From positions 2,841,001 to 2,905,000 of the forward strand of contig NZ_CP116805.1 in the NCBI RefSeq assembly GCF_028463845.1: a DNA stretch of 64,000 nt, read 5' to 3'. The translations under genes were made by a program, and so were the position numbers. Under the pieces are notes generated by a model. It was given only the letters and a program-made list of their open reading frames with translations, was not told where the DNA came from and did no database searches. This document shows, piece by piece, positions 1-7,403 of the stretch. How positions within the stretch are numbered: the first letter of the stretch is position 1; each line of letters starts with the position of its first letter. Origin of the DNA: Gimibacter soli. Its GTDB lineage: Bacteria; Pseudomonadota; Alphaproteobacteria; Sphingomonadales; Kordiimonadaceae.

Positions 1-2
1 CC

Positions 3-122
3 GCGGATGCCAGAGATGCATCTTCAGGGTTGGCTCAGCCCAAGGACCCAGCATTTAAAAAAGCTCTTCTCAATTTATTGCCGGGGGACGGACCGTCAGG
101 ATATTTATTTCGGGGCACATAA
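3..122 (+). CDS. Possible 3' end of a gene entering from upstream
   Basis: The third forward frame is open from the window edge to a TAA at 120-122 and reads as a plausible protein tail (ending KALLNLLPGDGPSGYLFRGT). No start is visible inside the window and I do not recognise the family. The open stretch is only 39 codons, so chance cannot be excluded. The following 245 bases, up to the stop of the minus-strand LacI gene, hold no convincing gene; the two genes would converge here. Confidence 0.3.
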   Translation, partial: ADARDASSGLAQPKDPAFKKALLNLLPGDGPSGYLFRGT

Positions 123-367
123 GCGTTGTGAGCAGATTGCGCCTTACGGCTTCAGGGACAGACGAGAGCACTGCTGATGCTGTGTTCCCGACATTCCAGT
201 TCCAGGAAATGCCACCACGTCAAACTAGCGGCAAAAAATCACGCGCATACCTAGTGGAGCCGACGTGCCCGATGACGCGCAATTCAAATAGTCCTATACG
301 AATAACGTCCGATGTGTGTTCACCACACAACAGCCATGACCAGAGCCGTGAGGCTGTCGGGAAAAGA

Positions 368-1384
368 TCAGTCCACCCTGACCGGCGCCGTACTCTGGCG
401 TATGATGAAGCGATAAGGCAGGACAACGTCATGTGATTCCTGGCCTGCCGACACTCCCTCAATTATGTCAGCCAAAATGTTTGCGCTGCTGACACCCATA
501 TCATACCCAGGCTGCTCGACAGTTGTGAGGGGAGGCATAAAGAATGCAGAAAAATCTAAGCTATCAAATCCAACAATTGATACATCTTCCGGCACGCGTA
601 AATTAAGCGTATGCAGGGCTCTAATAGCGCCAAGCGCCATTTCGTCATTCATGCAAAAAATGGCCGTAGGCTTAGGGTCGGGACCATCCTGCATTAAACT
701 TTCTGTTGCTTGAAGGCCAGAAAGCATTCGGAAATCACCCTCCCGAACCAAGTTCGGATTGTAGGACAACCCGGCCTCCTCCAGGCCGGCTTTGACCCCT
801 TCAAGCCTGACCATAGTGTTACTATTGTGGGTCGGACCGGTTACGATCCCAATTTTCTGATGCCCTGACGCTGCCAAGTGTAAAATGCACTCCTTTGCAG
901 CTGCTCTGTTATCTATTCGTACACATGAGTAAGGCGTTCCTGGCACTCCAGCTACGCTGACGGCCGGCACGTGTTGATGAGGCAAAACAGCATTCCTTTC
1001 CGATAGCGTGAACGGATTCATCTGGATAATGCCGTCAGCCAGACGAGATTCCACCATACGGACAAAGTCAAACTCTTTGCTAACCGAACCGTCCGTCGCG
1101 CCAACGAGGACCCTAAAGTCGCGTTCATCAGCAGCTGCCACAATGCCCGCGATTACTTTTGAGAAAAATGGATTAGCCAAGTTCGGCGCCAAGACCACTA
1201 TTGTACGAGCCTGATTTTTCCTGAATGTCTGGGACAACATGTTGGGCCTATAGCCCAGAACCCTGATAGCCTCCTTGACCCTTGATAGGCGCGCTGGAGA
1301 AACTTTGTCTGGCTCTTGCAGGGCACGCGTGACGGTCGCTCGAGACACTCCAGCAAGACTTGCAACATCTCTAATCGTGGCCAC
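368..1384 (-). CDS. LacI-family transcriptional regulator (last gene of the sugar operon)
   Basis: A 338-residue LacI/GalR-type repressor of usual family length. The first 50 residues form the DNA-binding domain (TIRDVASLAGVSRATVTRAL, then a hinge with LGYRPN). The rest is a periplasmic-binding-protein-like effector domain (TIVVLAPNLANPFFSKV; CMNDEMALGA; VSIVGFDSLDFSAFFMPPLTTVEQP). It is the fourth and last gene of a minus-strand operon behind the CBM9-like gene, with an 18-base gap. By family knowledge it senses a sugar and controls local genes. By position, the TGTGACCGGTCACA palindrome in front of the transporter is its likeliest operator (inference). The start at 1384 gives the canonical MATIRDVA N-terminus. 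Confidence 0.93.
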   Translation of the reverse strand: MATIRDVASLAGVSRATVTRALQEPDKVSPARLSRVKEAIRVLGYRPNMLSQTFRKNQARTIVVLAPNLANPFFSKVIAGIVAAADERDFRVLVGATDGSVSKEFDFVRMVESRLADGIIQMNPFTLSERNAVLPHQHVPAVSVAGVPGTPYSCVRIDNRAAAKECILHLAASGHQKIGIVTGPTHNSNTMVRLEGVKAGLEEAGLSYNPNLVREGDFRMLSGLQATESLMQDGPDPKPTAIFCMNDEMALGAIRALHTLNLRVPEDVSIVGFDSLDFSAFFMPPLTTVEQPGYDMGVSSANILADIIEGVSAGQESHDVVLPYRFIIRQSTAPVRVD

Positions 1385-1402
1385 GGACCACCCCTATATC
1401 TC

Positions 1403-2155
1403 TCAATTTACTAACCTTAACCTGCCGAAAACCGATGCTGTTATGTAGCCTAAATTTTTATCCCCATTGACAGGCGCAATACTTTGCGATCCCAAAAAAT
1501 GCTCCCGTTCCGGGCTGCCATCATTATCGCAATACGCAACCATAAAGCCGACCTGCTTCCCTTCGTGCAGTCTGACAGGAATGTTGTCAGTGCGATCTGG
1601 GTCAAACTCTTTTCCAAAGAGCTTGATAGCCACCTCCCAGATCACTTTGAAGGGGGGCTCAGCTTGCCGTGTCCACTCACTTCTTACATGGTCATTCAAC
1701 AGCAGTATCGCTGCCCCTCCTGACGGAAAAGCGCGCCCGATATCCACAACATTACCGTCGAGCGCAATGTGGTAGGCAAACGCATTAAAATCATTCAGAT
1801 GGTTCCCACCAGAAGCATCCTCATCCACAAAAATTTCCAGACAGTCATCGTCCCAATATCGGTCGCGTGGATCAGCATTGCCATCGTACAAGATGTCATC
1901 AACAATTTCGGCGATAACGTAGAGATATTCTGAATCCCAAAGCAGTTTATAGCGCCCGCTAAAATCGCTCTCACCCGGGACAGCCCCTGCAATATGTTTG
2001 TCGATTGGGAGCCATTCAGTTTTGCTCCAAATCTTATCCATGGCGCCATCTATAACTGGTGCGGTATCGGCAAAAATTACGTCGTCGGCGTGCACGTCAA
2101 GCGCCAGAACTGGTAACCCCAATATGCCAGCCGCTAAGAAAGGTTTCAGCCTCAT
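1403..2155 (-). CDS. Secreted CBM9-like carbohydrate-binding protein
   Basis: A 250-residue protein with a Sec signal peptide (MRLKPFLAAGILGLPVLALDVHADD), exported to the periplasm or beyond. The mature part looks like the CBM9 / DOMON-like sugar-binding fold: VIDGAMDKIWSKTEWLPI at the start, LLWDSEYLYVIAEIVDD, then the acidic patch YWDDDCLEIFVDED. No catalytic domain is attached; the fold occupies the whole protein. Its start overlaps the GH94 stop by four bases (ATGA), so it is translationally coupled. A role in binding the oligosaccharide imported by this locus is inferred from context. The CBM9 assignment is by motif resemblance only. Confidence 0.75.
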   Translation of the reverse strand: MRLKPFLAAGILGLPVLALDVHADDVIFADTAPVIDGAMDKIWSKTEWLPIDKHIAGAVPGESDFSGRYKLLWDSEYLYVIAEIVDDILYDGNADPRDRYWDDDCLEIFVDEDASGGNHLNDFNAFAYHIALDGNVVDIGRAFPSGGAAILLLNDHVRSEWTRQAEPPFKVIWEVAIKLFGKEFDPDRTDNIPVRLHEGKQVGFMVAYCDNDGSPEREHFLGSQSIAPVNGDKNLGYITASVFGRLRLVN

Positions 2156-4539
2156 ACAAGTTCCCCGTCTTGCGCAATCACGACATCCAAAACATACTCG
2201 CGACCCTCAACGACGTTTCTTACGATGCGGTCCTGAAGTATCTCCCCGTTTAAGTAAACATGTGTCTCAGCAACCCCTGAACGCTTACTGTAAGTCACAT
2301 TGAATATTGCCCCCCGAAAGCGGCGAGTTACATGTGCCTTTTTCCAGTGAGAAGGAAGTGACGGATTGACCCGCAATCCCTCAGCGCATCCCTCCAGCCC
2401 AAAAAGTCGCTCTATGACAATCCTGGCGAACCATGCCACGGAGCCGGTGTTAAAAAGCTGACTTGACCTCCCAGATGTTCTCGGGAGCGATCGGTGCGCA
2501 CCTCTGTAGTAATTTGGGATATAAACGGGGAGCTGGCCACGAGCGACGCAATCCGTTTCACTGGGCAGCATCTTCCGCAACACCTCAAACGCACGATCGG
2601 GTTTACCTACCTCAAACAGACTGAAGGCGAGAAATGCAGAAGCATGATTATATACGGAGCCATTCTCAGCAGTGCCTGGGAATTTCTGCGTCAGTCTCCC
2701 TACATCCTCCCTCATTTTTGTATAGGGCGGCGCTAACATCGCAACGCCATATGGTGAAGCAAGATGCGTCTCAATAGCTTCCAACATTTTCTGCAATTGT
2801 TGAGCATCAGCTGCGCGAGCCAACATTGCCCAACTTTGAGGGTTTAAATATATTGACCCTTCATCATCAGAAGCCACTCCAAAAGCCACACCATCATCGG
2901 TGATACCACGTGCGTACCATTGCCTATCCCAGAAGTGGGCATTTGCAGCCTGCCTGTATGCTTCCGCCAGGCCCCTCATATCGGATGCAACTGACTGCTC
3001 ACCGACACATTCAAGAATGTCCGCCCATTGATCTGCGGCATAGGCGGCCGCCAATGTTAGCCAGCTTGAAACCCCCTTACCTTGGTACCCGACCATGTTC
3101 ATCGGGTCGCACCAGTCCCCCTCCGCAATTAAGCAAAGTCCGCGACCATCACAATTCTGGGCGATCCATCGCATTGCTTTTGTGATGTGTCGACCAACTG
3201 TTTCCGGCTGATCGTAATCGACATAGGGAACTGGTTCTTCAAGTATCCCATAATCTGCCGTTTCATTCAGATAAGCGGTGATACATACGGGCAGCCAGAT
3301 ACAATGGTCAGTATGAGGCACCTGATTGATATATTTTAGCGATGCCTCAGGATGCAGCAGTATTCCATCCGGCATTTCGCCGCTAAATTTTTGTTGCGAC
3401 AATGCACAAATGATTGCCTGCCTCATATTTTGAGGCGCCACATAGGACATGCCCATATGGTCCTGCAAATAGTTTCGAGTTTGCGGATCAGTAGTCAGGC
3501 GATTGGTGGCACCAAGATAATGCACCTGTCTGGTCATCCAATGATTTACGAAGTGATCAAACCCCTGATCTTCTGTCTCGATTTGGATTACACCATTGCC
3601 TGAAGCAACATACTCACTTCCAAGCTGGCACTCCCTCACGAAAGCCTGGCAGTCTCCAAAATACTTTCTTCGGATAAAGACAAGTTCGGCCTGATCTTTT
3701 GCAGGCCCAAAAACAAAACGTGCATCAAACTTCTCTCCTGGATTCAATGTGACATCATACTGAAATGCCGCAAACGGCAGTTCATAGTCAGCCACTTCAT
3801 TTCCAAGCGCTTCAGCCATAACCCCATCCGGGCGGTGCATACCTCCTTCGCCCTCGAAGGCAGAAAGGCGAGCACACCAAGCGTCAGGCTTGATTTCTGC
3901 CATAAGAAAGCTCTTGTCCCGAAAATGTTGGTGCTTGAAGTAATCTGCAACGCGCTGGTAGGGGGTTACGAAATTAGCAATCAGCGCCTGAAGTTCACAA
4001 TCATATGTGCTTCCCTGGTTCATCCATGAAAGAAACCCAAAAGTGAAAGCTGGATATATAGACAGGCATCTTGGACGATCATCGACATTCTTCACACGCA
4101 ACGACCAGAGCTCCGCAATTCCCGCTTTGGGCAGCCGCAACTCGATATAGATTTCAATACCCTGGCGGACTATCGACCACTTCAGCGCATCAGTGGCTGC
4201 CACAAATTCGAATGTATCAACCGCTGCCCGAACGGGTTCATACGGTGCAGAAAAAAGCTCGCCATTCTGGCGATCCTTCACATAGAAAAAACGACCGCTA
4301 TGATGTGAATAGTATGGGTGCTCCGGCTGCATAAATGTGGTCGCTTCAAGCACAGGCCCCTTAGAATATTTTGTCGGCTCTGGCTGCATGTACTGCGCGG
4401 TTGCATATCCTCGGCAAGTCATTTGGACCATCATTTCAGGATTCCAAAGAAAGCTACCTGCTTGTGGCATTGCCAAAGGGTCTGTCAGCACGACGTCAGA
4501 TCCTTGCCGGTGCACAACCGCATCAGAGCCTGCCCGCAT
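2152..4539 (-). CDS. GH94-family disaccharide phosphorylase, possibly cellobionic acid phosphorylase
   Basis: A 795-residue cytoplasmic protein of typical GH94 length (about 790-820). The N-terminal half is a beta-sandwich (WSLRVKNVDDRPRCLSIYPAF; FKHQHFRDKSF). The second half is the (alpha/alpha)6 barrel with the conserved aromatic-acid motif GDWCDPMNMVG around residues 474-484, which carries the general-acid Asp of the family (usually DWND; here Cys replaces Asn). GH94 enzymes split beta-glucosides with phosphate, giving alpha-glucose-1-phosphate. The Cys variant plus a gluconokinase at 10.7-11.2 kb suggests that the reducing-end sugar is gluconate, i.e. cellobionate as substrate. That is inference; cellobiose, laminaribiose or chitobiose phosphorylase remain possible. 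The ribosome binding site GGAG lies in the last codons of the transporter gene. Confidence 0.82.
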   Translation of the reverse strand: MRAGSDAVVHRQGSDVVLTDPLAMPQAGSFLWNPEMMVQMTCRGYATAQYMQPEPTKYSKGPVLEATTFMQPEHPYYSHHSGRFFYVKDRQNGELFSAPYEPVRAAVDTFEFVAATDALKWSIVRQGIEIYIELRLPKAGIAELWSLRVKNVDDRPRCLSIYPAFTFGFLSWMNQGSTYDCELQALIANFVTPYQRVADYFKHQHFRDKSFLMAEIKPDAWCARLSAFEGEGGMHRPDGVMAEALGNEVADYELPFAAFQYDVTLNPGEKFDARFVFGPAKDQAELVFIRRKYFGDCQAFVRECQLGSEYVASGNGVIQIETEDQGFDHFVNHWMTRQVHYLGATNRLTTDPQTRNYLQDHMGMSYVAPQNMRQAIICALSQQKFSGEMPDGILLHPEASLKYINQVPHTDHCIWLPVCITAYLNETADYGILEEPVPYVDYDQPETVGRHITKAMRWIAQNCDGRGLCLIAEGDWCDPMNMVGYQGKGVSSWLTLAAAYAADQWADILECVGEQSVASDMRGLAEAYRQAANAHFWDRQWYARGITDDGVAFGVASDDEGSIYLNPQSWAMLARAADAQQLQKMLEAIETHLASPYGVAMLAPPYTKMREDVGRLTQKFPGTAENGSVYNHASAFLAFSLFEVGKPDRAFEVLRKMLPSETDCVARGQLPVYIPNYYRGAHRSLPRTSGRSSQLFNTGSVAWFARIVIERLFGLEGCAEGLRVNPSLPSHWKKAHVTRRFRGAIFNVTYSKRSGVAETHVYLNGEILQDRIVRNVVEGREYVLDVVIAQDGELV

Positions 4540-4543
4540 TTTC

Positions 4544-5893
4544 TTACTCCTTACCGATTACCGCTCGCTGGGAGGCGAGGTCTAGATTGATAGTTTCAAC
4601 AGATTGCTCATCAAGCGGGTAGATGCGGACCAGCAGCACGGAAAGGCCCGCAAAGACGGCGGGAATGATTGTCATTAGCATGACAATCCCTGCCTCAGAT
4701 GTACTGGTCTGAACCTGATTTGCGGCATAGCCGAGTGCCCCTAAAAGCCAGCCTATAAGTGCTGCAGCTAGTGCACCACCAAGCTTCTGGGAGAAAGCAG
4801 CGGCCGCAAACACCATAGCCGTCGCACGCCTACCAGTATGCCATTCGGAATAATCTGCTGTGTCCGCATACATGGAGAACACAAGCGGAGACTTCGGCCC
4901 GAGACAAATACCGATCAGTGCCTGCATCACAAACATCAGCAATACTTGGTCGCGGGGAATGAAATAAAATGCGGCGGACAAAATCGTTACAGCACACATG
5001 AGGATAAGCATCAATTGCTTCTTACCCATAAACTTCGTAAGAAGTGGCGTTATTGCCGCGCCCATCATCAACGCCAGCATATAGGTCATGCTGAACGCGC
5101 CAATCAGATCTGGCCGATCAACATAATATTTAAGATAAAAGGTACCTGTACTGGCACGCAGCGTGATTGTAATCATTATCACCAACGCCAAAGAGAACAG
5201 CACTAGCCACGGCTTGTTCCTGCCAAGGTCCTTTATGTCTACCCACAGAGAAGCCTGCTCTCGCGAGATAGGCGAAACTCTCTCTCGGACTGACAGAAAA
5301 GTAATCAGAAAAAGCAGCGCAGCCACCAGACCATACAATGCCATGGTCATTTGCCATCCCCTGACTTCGTCGCCCTGCCCTAACAATGCAACTAACTCTG
5401 GCGTAAGGTAGGCCACGATACTTCCGCCTGTGAAAGCACCGATGAACCGAAAGCTGGTTAGAACCGTCCGATCATGACTGTCACTCGTCATGACGCCTAT
5501 CAGCGCACCATACGGAACATTGATAAAGGTATAGGAAAGCATCATGAAAACGTAAGTTGCGTAAGCCCACAGCAGCTTACCATCAACGTCCAAGTCAGGT
5601 GTCGTGAACGTCAAAACACCAGCAAAGACGAGTGGAACTATGCCCCATAAGAGATATGGGCGGAACTTACCGAAACGACTTCTTGTGCGATCAGCCAATC
5701 CCCCCATCAAAGGATCGGTTAGCGCGTCGATAATTCGGGCGACAAGCATCATCGTGCCAACCGCTGCCGCCGGCAATCCAAAAACATCCGTATAGAATAT
5801 CAGCAAGAACAAGTCGAAGATGCGCCAATAGAAGTTTGAAGCAACATCTCCGAGCGCATACCCCACCTTTTCCCGAAGGCTCAGCTTTGTCAT
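4544..5893 (-). CDS. GPH-family (MelB-like) sugar:cation symporter
   Basis: A 449-residue inner-membrane protein with about 12 hydrophobic helices. The N-terminus (KVGYALGDVASNFYW... FYTDVFGLPA) and the loop IDALTDPLMGGLADRTRSRFGKFRPYLLWG are signatures of the glycoside-pentoside-hexuronide:cation symporter family, including the cation-site Asp and the RSRFGKFRP loop. It should import the glycoside that GH94 then phosphorolyses. It is the first gene of the minus-strand operon, four bases upstream of GH94. The GGGGAG ribosome site precedes the ATG at 5893, and a perfect LacI-type palindrome begins 19 bases upstream of the start, so repression at this promoter is expected. Confidence 0.9.
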   Translation of the reverse strand: MTKLSLREKVGYALGDVASNFYWRIFDLFLLIFYTDVFGLPAAAVGTMMLVARIIDALTDPLMGGLADRTRSRFGKFRPYLLWGIVPLVFAGVLTFTTPDLDVDGKLLWAYATYVFMMLSYTFINVPYGALIGVMTSDSHDRTVLTSFRFIGAFTGGSIVAYLTPELVALLGQGDEVRGWQMTMALYGLVAALLFLITFLSVRERVSPISREQASLWVDIKDLGRNKPWLVLFSLALVIMITITLRASTGTFYLKYYVDRPDLIGAFSMTYMLALMMGAAITPLLTKFMGKKQLMLILMCAVTILSAAFYFIPRDQVLLMFVMQALIGICLGPKSPLVFSMYADTADYSEWHTGRRATAMVFAAAAFSQKLGGALAAALIGWLLGALGYAANQVQTSTSEAGIVMLMTIIPAVFAGLSVLLVRIYPLDEQSVETINLDLASQRAVIGKE

Positions 5894-5911
5894 TCTCCAC
5901 TCCCCCGGATT

Positions 5912-5925
5912 TGTGACCGGTCACA
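5912..5925. promoter_or_regulatory. LacI-type operator TGTGACCGGTCACA
   Basis: A perfect 14-base palindrome with the CCGG centre, 19 bases upstream of the symporter ATG. It abuts the putative -10 of the minus-strand promoter, an ideal place for repression. The sugar-operon LacI (368-1384) is its likely ligand, by position. Confidence 0.7.
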
Positions 5926-5952
5926 TTTATCGAAGAACACCGCCCAAGTCAA
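5924..5952 (-). promoter_or_regulatory. Putative promoter of the sugar operon
   Basis: Read on the minus strand, TTGACT (5947-5952) is followed after 17 bases by TAAATG (5924-5929). The -35 is good and the -10 is weak. The operator palindrome overlaps the downstream edge of the -10. Assignment rests on spacing only. Confidence 0.4.
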
Positions 5953-6121
5953 AATCAAATTGGATTTTTGGCGTAAGTTAGATGCTTGAATATGTTAGAC
6001 AGCGTGGCAGTTAACCAAAAAAACTGATATTGACAAATCCTCACGACCGACTACCGGTCTACTCATTGCATCGCAGTGAGTAGACTTTGCGCCGATCGAT
6101 CCTAACGCACAAATCACATAA

Positions 6122-6137
6122 CCGGAAACGTTTCCAG
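6122..6137. promoter_or_regulatory. LacI/GalR-type operator (GGAAACGTTTCC) upstream of the second lacI gene
   Basis: A perfect 12-base palindrome GGAAACGTTTCC (6124-6135) with one more compatible pair outside (C6122/G6137). The CG-centred form fits the classical GalR/CcpA-type half-site pattern. It sits 18 bases before the ATG at 6156, suggesting autoregulation. A related site, TGGAAGCGATTCCA, lies before the GH3 gene. Confidence 0.65.
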
Positions 6138-6155
6138 AAATAATCTGTAGAAGCT

Positions 6156-7187
6156 ATGGCAACAAAGAAAAAATCCAACGTGACGATCGCTGATGTCGCG
6201 CGCTTTGCCGGCGTATCTGTCACGACGGTTTCCAGAATTCTGAACGGCGAAAAATATGTTCGAGAGGACAAAAAAAAAGCCGTAACGGCTGCCGTCGAAA
6301 AGCTGGGCTATCGCCCAAGCCTTTACGCGAGAAGTCTGGCCGGACACCGATCATATGTTATCGGTTTGCTATTGGATGATCCTCAGGGGGATTATCTCTC
6401 CGGTATTCAGCGCGGCCTTTTACGCGCTTCGAAAATCGGCGGGCTTCATGTTCTGGTAGAATTATTTGACAACGATACCACCTTCGAACAGGTCGATTCC
6501 TTCCTATCGAGTCTCAGTCTATCTGGTGCAATCCTTACCCCGCCAATTTGCGACAATCAGGTAGTTTTGGCGGCACTCGCAAAGAGAAAAATACCAACCG
6601 TCAGAATCGCCCCAGGACGCCCTTTCGGGGAAATGACAGATATTAAAATCGATAATTTTAAAGCGGCATACCGCATGACTGAGCACCTTATCGAGTTGGG
6701 ACATAAGGATATTGCCTTCATTACAGGCGATGCCCAGCATGCCGATGCCAGAGAACGCGTTCAAGGCTTCAAAAGCGCCATGAACGACCACGGCTTACGT
6801 ATAAATCCTGAATATATATGCGAAGGCACATATGTGTTCAGCTCTGGCGTTGCCGCAGCGAAACGCTTGCTTAACCACGAGAAAAGACCATCGGCGATCT
6901 TTGCCTCCAATGATGAAATGGCCGCCGCTGTTCTCATGGTTGCCCACGAAGCCGATTTGAATGTTCCTCAAGATCTATCGGTCGCAGGGTTTGACGATTT
7001 GGCCCTCGCTTCATTTGTCACCCCTCCCCTTACGACCATCAGACAACCCATCGAAGAGATGGCTACAGCTGCAGCCGCACGGCTTCTTGATATCCACCTG
7101 AATCGAAATGGCGCGCCTGAGCCTGCCCCGATCATTCTGGACTTCTCCTTTGTGAAACGTGAGTCCACGACAAAATTCCGCCCCTAA
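6156..7187 (+). CDS. LacI/GalR-family transcriptional regulator
   Basis: A 343-residue repressor, divergent from the symporter operon. The DNA-binding domain is TIADVARFAGVSVTTVSRIL with the recognition helix VSVTTVSR, close to that of GalR. The effector domain includes AIFASNDEMAAAVL and LSVAGFDDLALASFVTPPLTTIRQP. A palindrome with the GalR-type pattern lies directly upstream and a second one lies downstream before the GH3 gene, so this protein probably controls itself and GH3 (inference). No strong Shine-Dalgarno precedes the ATG; the start is chosen because it gives the family's usual N-terminus after a short basic leader (MATKKKSN). Confidence 0.92.
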   Translation: MATKKKSNVTIADVARFAGVSVTTVSRILNGEKYVREDKKKAVTAAVEKLGYRPSLYARSLAGHRSYVIGLLLDDPQGDYLSGIQRGLLRASKIGGLHVLVELFDNDTTFEQVDSFLSSLSLSGAILTPPICDNQVVLAALAKRKIPTVRIAPGRPFGEMTDIKIDNFKAAYRMTEHLIELGHKDIAFITGDAQHADARERVQGFKSAMNDHGLRINPEYICEGTYVFSSGVAAAKRLLNHEKRPSAIFASNDEMAAAVLMVAHEADLNVPQDLSVAGFDDLALASFVTPPLTTIRQPIEEMATAAAARLLDIHLNRNGAPEPAPIILDFSFVKRESTTKFRP

Positions 7188-7219
7188 AATTGCGCCCCCT
7201 TGCTAGGATAAATGTCCCC

Positions 7220-7253
7220 CAACATTTTATGGAAGCGATTCCATAAAATGTTG
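7220..7253. promoter_or_regulatory. 34-base perfect inverted repeat containing a LacI-type operator
   Basis: Arms 7220-7234 and 7239-7253 are perfectly complementary over 15 bases around a GCGA loop. The core TGGAAGCGATTCCA matches the GalR/CcpA-style operator pattern. It lies between the second lacI gene (stop 7187) and GH3 (start 7404). No T-run follows, so it is more likely an operator than a simple terminator, though the RNA hairpin could also end or stabilise the lacI transcript. Confidence 0.65.
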
Positions 7254-7403
7254 GACTCATCCGACAGAGACCGCTAAGGAGGTTCCCGAAGACTTGGCAC
7301 GCTACTGCCTGGTCGATGCATATATCGTTACCTAATGTGCGAGTTGACTGTTCCTGAGACCGCAAACACTCAGGAGCTTCTGAGGGGAAGGGAAACTTGG
7401 GCC

